Positions 39,684-46,705 of a stretch of DNA of 59,663 nt are shown in pieces; position 1 is the stretch's first letter; each line of letters opens with the position of its first letter. The translations under genes and the position numbers were made by a program. Source of the DNA: Catenulispora pinistramenti (GTDB lineage: Bacteria > Actinomycetota > Actinomycetes > Streptomycetales > Catenulisporaceae); contig NZ_JAAFYZ010000043.1 of assembly GCF_018274385.1 (NCBI RefSeq), positions 1-59,663 on the forward strand, read 5' to 3'. The notes below the pieces were generated by a model, which was not told the origin of the DNA, ran no database searches, and saw only the letters and a list, made by a program, of their open reading frames with translations.

Positions 39684-39703
39684 CGCTCGGGCGTGGCGGA
39701 TGG

Positions 39704-39726
39704 GCCGCCGCCCTTTGCCCGGCGGT
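39704..39726. terminator. Possible bidirectional terminator between converging genes
   Basis: A six-base-pair GC stem, CCGCCG pairing with CGGCGG (extended by one G-T pair) around a 9-nt loop, lies in the 57-bp gap between the stop of the giant gene and the stop of the minus-strand gene. There is no U-tract, so this is weak. Confidence 0.3.
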
Positions 39727-39740
39727 GGCGCGTCCGGCTC

Positions 39741-40832
39741 TCAGGCCGGCATGTCGGACGGGTCCGGACCCGGATTGCGCAGCGCGGCCAGGGCCCGATA
39801 CGCGGCCGCTCCGTCGACCGCCGCCGCCACAAAACCCTGCGCCCTCGCGTGCTCGACCAGATCGTGCTCGGGGCTGAATCCGTACCGGTCCAAGCACCGG
39901 GCGACAGCCTCCGACCAGGCCCAGTAGCCGTCGGTGCGCACCGACGACGGCACACGCTCGGATCGATCAAGAGCCTGCGGATCCGCCAGCGGATCGGCCA
40001 TCGACTCGTCCGTCTCCAGCACCAGCTCTCCGGCCCACAAGTAGGCCGACAACTGCTCGCGCTCCGCCTTGTCGAGCACCGGACGATCTGAGGTCTCGCC
40101 GTCCTCGCCCGGGAACGGGTCCGCGATGCGCACGCCCGGATCCGGCGTGCGCGACCACAGCAGAGCCCCACACGCTCGAGCCCGGCGCTGGTACTCGGGC
40201 AGCGCGGCTCCCGCCGAATAGCTCTCGACCTGTGGGGCGGTCTCGCCGACCGCCTCTAGTGCCTGCTGTACGGCGTGGGTGATGCCGGCCAAGTCCGCGC
40301 CGGCGCCCGCCTCCACGACGTAGACCCGGCGCGGGACCGGCCACGGCGAACCACTTGCCGGGAACCGCCAGGCGCGCCACAGCGCCTTCGCCTCCGGCGT
40401 GGCGGCAACGGATCCGACAGCCGCCCGGCACACCTCGTCCTCAGGGGCGGTGGCATCCGGTCCACCGTCACCCGGCCAGAACGAAGAGGGCTCAGCGCGA
40501 CCAGAAAGACAGTCCTGCGCCAGCGCGAAGGTTGGCGCGAACCCGTACATCAGTCCCGACGGCCCAGACCGCGCGATCAGCCCCAGCACTGACCGATCGG
40601 CCCCGGCCGCACTGAGCAGCATGTCGAGCAGATCGAAGTCGGCGTCGGACACACGGACCCCCCACGCCAGCGCGACGTGCGTCAGCGCTTTGCCGACGTC
40701 CGGCAGCCGCTCCTGTGCGAGCCAGGCCCGGCAGCGCGTCAGCAGATCGTCGGGTCCGTGCCCGGCCAGACGCAGCAGCATCTCGTGGAGTTCCGGCCAC
40801 GCCGCGTCCTCGACGCCTGCGCCAGCAGTCAT
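39741..40832 (-). CDS. Unrecognised 363-aa protein coupled to a YbaB-like gene
   Basis: The start ATG (40832-40830) overlaps the stop of the upstream YbaB-like gene as ATGA, so the two are translationally coupled. The protein is soluble. It has an N-terminal helical part (about 1-130) and a C-terminal alpha/beta part beginning PRRVYVVEAGAG (about 168), which contains a strand ending CGALLWSRTPDPGVRIADPFPGED and a Trp-rich end (DGYWAWSEAV, near residue 318). I do not recognise a family or active site. It converges on the giant gene, 57 bp from its stop. Immunity, chaperone or unrelated housekeeping roles are all open. Confidence 0.8.
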   Translation of the reverse strand: MTAGAGVEDAAWPELHEMLLRLAGHGPDDLLTRCRAWLAQERLPDVGKALTHVALAWGVRVSDADFDLLDMLLSAAGADRSVLGLIARSGPSGLMYGFAPTFALAQDCLSGRAEPSSFWPGDGGPDATAPEDEVCRAAVGSVAATPEAKALWRAWRFPASGSPWPVPRRVYVVEAGAGADLAGITHAVQQALEAVGETAPQVESYSAGAALPEYQRRARACGALLWSRTPDPGVRIADPFPGEDGETSDRPVLDKAEREQLSAYLWAGELVLETDESMADPLADPQALDRSERVPSSVRTDGYWAWSEAVARCLDRYGFSPEHDLVEHARAQGFVAAAVDGAAAYRALAALRNPGPDPSDMPA

Positions 40833-41158
40833 GAAGTGCGCGCGTTCGGGACCGGATACGACTCCGTGGACAACGCGGTCTCCCGCATCATGCCGGACAT
40901 CTTCTGAGCCTCGTTCGCGAGCCGCAGCGCGGTGAGCACCAGCTCGGACAACTCCTCCGCGTCACCGTCCCCGACCAGCCGCTGGTCGATCAGCACCGCG
41001 GTCACTTCGCCGCCGCGCACCGTGACCTTCACCAGGCCCCCGCCGGCGGATCCGACGTGCTCGATGGCTGGGAACCAGCCCCGGGTCACGATCGCGTCCT
41101 GAGGCGGGTCCGCCGCCGGGCGGCCCGGGTCGTCGAAATTGCTTCGTTCAGTCGCCAT
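40829..41158 (-). CDS. YbaB/EbfC-like small protein
   Basis: A 109-aa protein with the core pattern GGGLVKVTVRGGEVTAVLID followed by EELSELVLTALRLANEAQK, matching the beta-hairpin plus C-terminal helix of YbaB/EbfC nucleoid-associated proteins. The usual long N-terminal helix is replaced by a short acidic/Pro-rich leader. In actinobacteria, diverged YbaB-like proteins often sit beside type VII secretion or giant-protein genes, so a partner role rather than general DNA binding is plausible. That is inference. Its stop overlaps the next gene. Confidence 0.7.
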   Translation of the reverse strand: MATERSNFDDPGRPAADPPQDAIVTRGWFPAIEHVGSAGGGLVKVTVRGGEVTAVLIDQRLVGDGDAEELSELVLTALRLANEAQKMSGMMRETALSTESYPVPNARTS

Positions 41159-41298
41159 ATCAGTGTCTACGGCGCGCGCGGAGGTTTGCTTCGACGCTTT
41201 GAATGCCGAGCCTCCGTGACGCGTAGTTCAGGCTGGCGGAGCTCTCCGCCACGTTGACCGACCATCTGGAGATGGATCTCCACGAAGGGAGCCCACCT

Positions 41299-41607
41299 GT
41301 GCCTGCTCTCAAGAAGATGCGCCACGTGACGGCGATCGCCGGAGGCGCGGCCGTGCTGATGCTCGGCGGCTTGGCGGCCGCCAGTCCGGCATCAGCGGAC
41401 ACGAACATCTCCTGCACCGAGTGGAACGACAGCCAAACAGTCGGCTACGCGTGCTACGGAGACGCCAACGAATTCATCGCCCGGGCGATCTGCTGGGACG
41501 ACTCGACGCAGTACGGCACGTGGGAGCCGGTGAATTCCGGGGAGGTGTCCTACGCCTACTGCGCCGGACACGGCGGGCTCCAGTCGTCAGGTATCGACTG
41601 GTACTGA
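41299..41607 (+). CDS. Small secreted four-cysteine protein
   Basis: GTG at 41299 is preceded 8 nt upstream by GAAGGGA (41284-41290), which decides the start over the in-frame ATG at 41254. The 102-aa product begins with a Lys/Arg-containing n-region, a hydrophobic core (about 13-28, GGAAVLMLGGLAAA) and an ASPASA-D signal-peptidase site. The mature part of about 68 residues has four cysteines (ISC, YAC, AIC, YAYC), suggesting two disulfides, and ends GIDWY. I do not recognise the family. The gene diverges from the YbaB-like gene and is followed by a strong hairpin. Confidence 0.75.
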   Translation: MPALKKMRHVTAIAGGAAVLMLGGLAAASPASADTNISCTEWNDSQTVGYACYGDANEFIARAICWDDSTQYGTWEPVNSGEVSYAYCAGHGGLQSSGIDWY

Positions 41608-41667
41608 GGTTCCGCGGCGCCGCAGCGCGGCGACTCAGTGGGGACCCGACGACACCAGAAGACCTCA

Positions 41668-41698
41668 GGGCGGCCGTCCGCTAAGCGGACGGCCGCCC
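41668..41698 (+). terminator. Perfect 14-bp hairpin terminator
   Basis: The left arm (41668-41681, GGGCGGCCGTCCGC) and right arm (41685-41698) are perfect inverted repeats with a TAA loop, 60 bp after the stop of the secreted-protein gene. No T-run follows, as is common in actinomycetes. Confidence 0.8.
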
Positions 41699-41886
41699 GC
41701 ACCCGGTTTCGGGGCTGCCGGACTCCAGGTGCCACAGCAGCATCACCTTGTTCGCACCCGGATTGAATATGCGCGCCGCTGGCACCGTAGTCAGTCGCAG
41801 ATGCAGAAGTTCACGCCCGGCGGCGGGCTGGCCCTCACAGGCAGCAGGCCGCGATCCGAGCCACCGTCATGATTTGGGAACCGGCC

Positions 41887-42459
41887 ATGCCAACCACTGC
41901 AGTGCACCCAGACGCCCTGCTTCGCTCCGAGGAGAACCCTGACTGGCTTCGACCCGCGCTCCGAGAGGTCTGCCACGTCGCTCACCTCGTGCGGCCGGGC
42001 GCGACCCGTGGCTGTCACCTCACGGCGCATGCGGCGGCCGCCGCGCGAGCCCGCGCCTTCACCACCGCGACCCTCCAGGCCTGGGATCACCGGCAGTTCG
42101 TCGACGACGTCGCGCTGGCGGTGACCGAGTTGTTCTCCAACGCTCTGCGGCACGGGCTCGGCGTCCGGCCCGCCGCCGAGTGCCATGGGTCGATTCGCGC
42201 CGTTCTGGCCTGCCTGCCGTCGGCGGTGATCTGTCTGGTCGCCGATCCCGGACCTGGCGGCCCCGCCGTCGGCGAACCCGGCCCACTGGCGGAGTGCGGC
42301 AGAGGGCTGCGGGTCGTCGCCGCCTTGGCGACGGCGTGGGGATGTGTTCCCGTCCGACCGGACGGTCCGGGCAAGACCACTTGGGCACTGTTCACCGGGG
42401 CCGGCGTCGGCCACTTCATCAAAGCCGAGGACCAGCACGTGGAATCAGGTGCGCGATGA
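41887..42459 (+). CDS. Serine-kinase-like ATP-binding protein (RsbW/HATPase_c_2 family)
   Basis: A 190-aa protein with a GHKL N-box ELFSNALRHG (residues 81-90) and a G-box region (DPGPGG ... CGRGLRVVAALATAWG), as in the small anti-sigma/ATP-binding proteins abundant in Streptomyces. ATG 41887 is chosen because GGGAA lies 6 nt upstream; ATG 41869 would add six residues. The stop overlaps the ROK start as ATGA, so the ATPase and the regulator form a coupled operon. The sigma or anti-anti-sigma partner is not in the window. Confidence 0.8.
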   Translation: MPTTAVHPDALLRSEENPDWLRPALREVCHVAHLVRPGATRGCHLTAHAAAAARARAFTTATLQAWDHRQFVDDVALAVTELFSNALRHGLGVRPAAECHGSIRAVLACLPSAVICLVADPGPGGPAVGEPGPLAECGRGLRVVAALATAWGCVPVRPDGPGKTTWALFTGAGVGHFIKAEDQHVESGAR

Positions 42460-43643
42460 CGATTCAGATGACTGACACTCGAAGCGAACGGGGCCGCCTG
42501 GCCGTCGTCCGCCTGCTCCGCGAGCGGGGAACCTTGAGCCGCGCGGACATAGCCCGGGCCACGAACCTCTCCCGCGCCAGAGTCTCCGGCATCGTCAGCG
42601 AGCTCGTCGCCGACGACGTCGTGGTGGAGCTGGGGACGTCCATCCCGGCGGCCGGCGGCCGGGCCGGCCGCCCCGGTGCCGCCGTCATGCTCAACCCCAC
42701 CAGCGGTGAGGCCATCGGGGTCGATTTCGGCTACCGCCACGTCCAGGTCGTCATCGCCAACGTGGCTCACGCTGTCCGCATAGCGAAGTCCGCGCGCCTC
42801 CCCGTCGGCTACGCCCCGGCCATGGGCATCGATGTCGCCGTCGACCTGGTGCGCACGGCCATTTCGCAGGCCCAGACGGAGCCTTCACGCGTTCTCGGTA
42901 TCGGCGTGAGCGTGTCGGGGCAGTTCGGCCTCCGCCCCGGCGAGCCGGATAAGAACGGGTCCTCGACCTGGCCGGGGACGCGCATAGGAGAGGAACTGGC
43001 GGCCCGGTTGGGGCTGCCCGTCCGCGTGGACGGCGACAGCCGACTCGGCGCGCTGGCCGAACGCCGGTGGGGAGCCGCCAGGGGATGTGACGAGTTCATC
43101 TATCTCAGGCTGCACGGGGGAGTGGGCGGCGCGTTCGTCTCGAACGGGCTGCTCGCCCACGGGGCCGCCGGCGGTGCCGGCGACATCGGGCATCTGGTGG
43201 TGGACGGGAACGGGCCGCTGTGCCGCTGTGGGAACCGCGGCTGCCTGGAGACGTACGTCGGGCTGTCGGTGGTGATGCGGGACTTGGTGTCGGCTCACGG
43301 AGATCGGCTGACGTTGCGAAACGTCGTCACGATGGCGTCGCAGGGCGAGGCCGACTGCGTCAGAGCCCTGGCGGAGGCGGGGCGGGTGGCCGGACAGGCC
43401 GTGGGGATCCTGAGGACCATCCTGGACCCGGAGAAGGTGATCATCGGTGGGGCGCTGGCATCGGCCGGCGAGTTCCTGATGGCGCCGTTGCGGCAGGCCG
43501 CGGCGTCGGCCTCCGCGCGGCGTGCCAGCACGCCGGTGACGATCACGACCGGAGCGCTCGGGCCGCAGGCCTGCGCGCTGGGAGCGGTGGCGATGGTGCT
43601 TGAGGAGACGGACGAGAAGCTGCTGGCGGCGATGAGTGCCTGA
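42456..43643 (+). CDS. ROK-family transcriptional regulator
   Basis: A 395-aa protein. An N-terminal winged helix (residues 12-58, GTLSRADIARATNLSRARVSGI) is followed by a ROK sugar-kinase-like domain with GVDFGYRHVQVVIAN (88-102), GIGVSVSGQFG (148-158) and a zinc site of H246 plus C256, C258 and C263 (CRCGNRGCLE). The kinase-type ExGH is DIGH, and the usual NDAN is GDSR, so catalysis is doubtful and a repressor role is likelier. ATG 42456 overlaps the preceding stop and has AGG 6 nt upstream. A fragment of another gene follows in the same frame after the TGA. Confidence 0.88.
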   Translation: MTIQMTDTRSERGRLAVVRLLRERGTLSRADIARATNLSRARVSGIVSELVADDVVVELGTSIPAAGGRAGRPGAAVMLNPTSGEAIGVDFGYRHVQVVIANVAHAVRIAKSARLPVGYAPAMGIDVAVDLVRTAISQAQTEPSRVLGIGVSVSGQFGLRPGEPDKNGSSTWPGTRIGEELAARLGLPVRVDGDSRLGALAERRWGAARGCDEFIYLRLHGGVGGAFVSNGLLAHGAAGGAGDIGHLVVDGNGPLCRCGNRGCLETYVGLSVVMRDLVSAHGDRLTLRNVVTMASQGEADCVRALAEAGRVAGQAVGILRTILDPEKVIIGGALASAGEFLMAPLRQAAASASARRASTPVTITTGALGPQACALGAVAMVLEETDEKLLAAMSA

Positions 43644-43679
43644 CGGGGATTTCCAGCCCGCCGAAGGCGGCCCACTCCG

Positions 43680-44021
43680 TCCGGCGGCCTGGACGACTGG
43701 ATCGACCAGGCACGCATCCTGGCCCAGAACGGCATCCAGGTCTCCCACGACGCGATCCACATCACGGCGATGAACGAGTCCAGCGGTGACCCGACCGCCG
43801 TCAACCTCTACGACGGGAACGCCGCCGCGGGGCACCCCTCCATCGGCCTGATGCGGACCATCCGGCCCACGTTCGACGCCTACGCCCTCGACGGCCACCG
43901 CGACATCTACAACCCGGTGGACAACATCGTCGCCGCGGTCCGCTATGCCACGGCCACATATGGTTCCCCGGAAGAAGCCGTCGCGAGTGAGTGCGGCGGA
44001 TCGTGCTGGCGCGGCTACTGA
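43680..44021 (+). pseudogene. Transglycosylase (SLT/lysozyme-like) C-terminal remnant
   Basis: The frame reads a lytic-transglycosylase C-terminal domain: ITAMNESSGDP (catalytic-Glu motif), AGHPSIGLMRTIRPTF, GHRDIYNPVDNIVAAVRYA, and a final GGSCWRGY before the stop. The recognisable homology starts at about 43680 with no start codon or signal peptide. The first ATG (43770) cuts inside the domain. This frame is the same as the ROK gene ending at 43643, so only 12 codons lie between the ROK stop and the domain. It is most simply a 5'-truncated relic; a readthrough fusion is the alternative. Confidence 0.75.
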
Positions 44022-44139
44022 TCCTGGAGCAGTCCCCGCAGGGGCGTGGCTGGCGTATCGGTTGCGTGAAGGATTCTCGGACGATGTGGTTCCCGGTGCC
44101 GGCCGCTGCCCGGGCAACCGTCGATCGATGTCGCACAGA

Positions 44140-45672
44140 TCAGGGGCGCGGCCCCGTCTCCCACGACGATCCCGGTTCCACCACGCACGCCCGGAACGTG
44201 GGGCTGGTCTCGGCCGCGGCCTCGATGCCGGCCAGCACAGTTCGGCGGACCTCGCAGGCTTCGAACAGTGGGTGGTGTGGGGTGTCCTGGACCCGGATGC
44301 CGATGTTCGCACCTTCGACGATCAGTCCGCGAACCGTGGCGTCGGCTTCGCCCTCGATCTGAAGCCCCGTCATCCCCGCGGCTTCGACCGCCGTGCCGCC
44401 GTCCAGTCGGAGTATCGCGCTGCCGGTGAGCCGGATTCCGTGCTCGGGCGTGCCGACGATCTTGCCGCCGTGGATCCACGCATGGACCGTGCCTGCGAAA
44501 TGAACCGCGGTGCGGGCGCAGTCGCGGATCTCGGAGTCGACGATGTCGACCGAGGCGGATTCGGCGGCGTAGACGCCGAATCCGCCGGGATGCGTGATCG
44601 AACAGCCCGTGACGTTGAGCTTCGCAGTGCCCTGTGCCGCAGCGCCGCTGCTGCCGACCGCTTCGATCCGGCAGTCGTCGAGCACGATGGTGCCGGCCGC
44701 GTTTCCGGTGACGCCCGCGCCGCCGCATCGGCTGATGACCGTTCCGGTCAGCTCGACCGTGGCTTCGCCGGCAGTGTGGACCGCGTCGGTGGACAGGTCG
44801 CGGAGCCGGGAATCGTGGACCTTCACTACGGCGCGGCCGTCGGCGAGGATCCCGGCTCCGGACTCCGCGAGTTCGCAGTCCGTCAGGATCATGGCCCCAC
44901 CCGTGACGTCGGCCGCGGCCCCGGTGGCGCGCAGGACCACGACGCCGGTCGCCTCGACGGTCGCGGTCTGAGACACCGCGATCGCCGAGCCGTCGATGTC
45001 CCGCAGGACGCAGCCGGCCAGGCGCACGGTCGCGTCGCCCCTAGCCGCGACAGCAGGCCCGACGCATCCCTGCACACGTCCTCCGGCCAGCTCCACGACC
45101 GCCGAGTCGCCGACCCTGACGCCTCCGCCGATGACGTCGCAGTCGCGCAGCACGAGGCGGCCGCCGGAGACGACGACGGCCGCGTGATCCGGACGGGGTT
45201 CCCGGACCGTCAGTCCGTGGACGGTGGCCTGGCCGCTTCGCACATGGATCGCCGGGCCGTCCAGCGGACTCAACTCGACAGCCCCGTCCGCGACGAGGGT
45301 GACGTCCCGGTCCAGGATGAGGTCTTCCTGGTAGACGCCCGCAGCTATGGTGATCACCGCGCCGTCCTGCGCACCGCGGATCGCCGCGCTGATCGTCCGG
45401 CGCGCGCCGTATCCGTGGTCATGCGAGATGGTGGTCGGGACTTGAGAGTCGGTCGTCGCGAGCTGCTCCAGAGCTGCCTCGCCGCGCGCATTGGTTACGA
45501 AGCATGCGCCATCAGGTGCGGCGGCGCGGCGGGCAGGTAGGTTGCCTGGCAAAGACGTCGACGACTTTCCAGACCCGTTGGCGGCCGGCTCCCCGCGCGC
45601 CGCGATCGATCCCGGTGCTGCTTCCTTCGGATGCACGGCCGGCTCACTGAACGTCCGTTCTTCCTCCGCCAT
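44140..45672 (-). CDS. Right-handed parallel beta-helix repeat protein
   Basis: About 510 residues. After a Pro/Ala-rich N-terminus there is a pectin-lyase-like entry motif (GARRTISAAIRGAQDGAVITIAAGVYQ). Some 15 coils of about 23 residues follow, alternating short Val/Ile strands with Asp/Gly turns (for example LVLRDCDVIGGGVRV, GGAMILTDCELAESGAGI, IRVQDTPHHPLFEACEV). ATG 45672 is used; GTG 45684 is in frame 12 nt upstream and neither has a clear ribosome site. In actinobacteria similar helices are often fused to a C-terminal CbbX/EccA-type AAA ATPase; that part is absent here. It lies about 40 bp downstream of the ECF sigma gene and may be cotranscribed. Confidence 0.8.
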   Translation of the reverse strand: MAEEERTFSEPAVHPKEAAPGSIAARGEPAANGSGKSSTSLPGNLPARRAAAPDGACFVTNARGEAALEQLATTDSQVPTTISHDHGYGARRTISAAIRGAQDGAVITIAAGVYQEDLILDRDVTLVADGAVELSPLDGPAIHVRSGQATVHGLTVREPRPDHAAVVVSGGRLVLRDCDVIGGGVRVGDSAVVELAGGRVQGCVGPAVAARGDATVRLAGCVLRDIDGSAIAVSQTATVEATGVVVLRATGAAADVTGGAMILTDCELAESGAGILADGRAVVKVHDSRLRDLSTDAVHTAGEATVELTGTVISRCGGAGVTGNAAGTIVLDDCRIEAVGSSGAAAQGTAKLNVTGCSITHPGGFGVYAAESASVDIVDSEIRDCARTAVHFAGTVHAWIHGGKIVGTPEHGIRLTGSAILRLDGGTAVEAAGMTGLQIEGEADATVRGLIVEGANIGIRVQDTPHHPLFEACEVRRTVLAGIEAAAETSPTFRACVVEPGSSWETGPRP

Positions 45673-45711
45673 ATTTGCTAACACGTTCAGGGCCGCGGAT
45701 TGCTTCGATGC

Positions 45712-46242
45712 TCAGTCCGCGAGCAGGCCGCGCAGCGCGCGCTTGGCGTAGTAGCTGCGAGACCGGACAGTGCCGATGGGCACGTTCAGCCGCGCGGCGA
45801 TCTCATCGGCGGGCCGGTCCCGGATGTAGAGCTCGACCATCACGTAACGGTGTTCCGGCGACAGCGCGAGCAAAGCGGTGCGCAGCTCTTCGGCGTGCAA
45901 GAGGTTGCCGATGACGTCATCGGCCGCCGGCCCGGCCCCGGCGTCGTCCATGGCGACCTCTGCCGGGCGTGCCTTCCTGGCCCGGTGCGCGTCGATGACC
46001 AGGCGGCGGGCCACCGTGTAGAGCCACGGCCTCAGGTTCTCCGGATCGGCGTCCTCGTGCGCGCCGAGATACTGCCAGGCCCGGGTGAAGGTCTCCTGCA
46101 CGATGTCCTCGGCCGAGACGTGGTTCCCGACGTTGGTCTTGGCGACGTAGCCGAGCAGTCGCTGGCGGTGCAGCCGGTCCAACAGCTCCAACCGGTCTTC
46201 GAGGGTGTGCTCGGGTCCGCTCCCGCAGCGTTGTGTCAGCAC
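45712..46242 (-). CDS. ECF-type RNA polymerase sigma factor
   Basis: A 176-aa protein with sigma region 2 (DRLHRQRLLGYV ... SAEDIVQETFTRAWQYL) and region 4 (LLALSPEHRYVMVELYIRDRPADEIAARLNVPIGTVRSRSYYAKRAL). GTG 46242 has GGAGG (46250-46254) 7 nt upstream. A zinc anti-sigma gene lies 3 kb away on the same strand, beyond the LAL regulator, so that pair may work together despite the separation. The beta-helix gene follows immediately. Confidence 0.88.
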   Translation of the reverse strand: MLTQRCGSGPEHTLEDRLELLDRLHRQRLLGYVAKTNVGNHVSAEDIVQETFTRAWQYLGAHEDADPENLRPWLYTVARRLVIDAHRARKARPAEVAMDDAGAGPAADDVIGNLLHAEELRTALLALSPEHRYVMVELYIRDRPADEIAARLNVPIGTVRSRSYYAKRALRGLLAD

Positions 46243-46249
46243 GTTATCG

Positions 46250-46254
46250 CCTCC
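46250..46254 (-). promoter_or_regulatory. Ribosome-binding site of the ECF sigma gene
   Basis: The minus strand reads GGAGG, 7 nt before the GTG at 46242. It selects this GTG as the start. Confidence 0.75.
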
Positions 46255-46420
46255 TACGTCGTCGTCTGCTTCTGAGGCTCCTCGACGGGGAGTGCGCGGG
46301 CCATCGTTGAATCGAGTGATTCAGTCCGGCGCGTCACCGCCTCCCGACACCGATTTGTTCGACAGACCGCCAGGTCCGCACGCTCCCGACCAAGGCTGCC
46401 GCGCGCGACCTCTCAGGGGA

Positions 46421-46640
46421 CGGCTGACACCTGGCCGGACCTTCGACGAACGGGCCGCCGACCGCGGAAACGGTATTTTGATCGGGGGCGACGCCGGGCG
46501 TGCAAAGTCACATCTTGTCACCGAACTCGCATGCCAGGTGGCAGATCAGGGCTTGACGACGTTCGTCGGACGCGGGGAACGACTGATGCGGACTTTCGGC
46601 TTCGCTCCGCTGCGGATGCGCCGGGAGGCATCACGAGCGG
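46421..46640 (+). pseudogene. Remnant of an AAA/LAL regulator N-terminus
   Basis: In one plus-strand frame the residues ILIGGDAGRAKSHLVTELA, then VADQGLTTFVGRGERL and FGFAPLRM follow the opening of LAL or MalT-type ATPases (GGDAGVGKSRLV, a VGRC-like strand, then LPFAPL). The Walker A lysine context is damaged (GRAKS in place of GVGKS/T) and the homology fades before 46660. No start codon fits. It occupies most of the 463-bp gap between the ECF sigma and LAL genes, on the opposite strand. Confidence 0.5.
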
Positions 46641-46705
46641 GCGCTGGATCCGGACCGGGCCCGAGTGATCGCCCAGCGGCGAAACAACAGCCCGCGAGGT
46701 GCGTC

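Noticed and set aside
41254-41298. ATG 41254 as start of the secreted protein
   Set aside because: It would put 15 acidic residues before the signal peptide and ignores the ribosome site in front of GTG 41299.
42180-42455. Longer start for the ROK gene
   Set aside because: It would overlap most of the 3' half of the ATPase gene. ATG 42456 has a ribosome site and the ATGA overlap.
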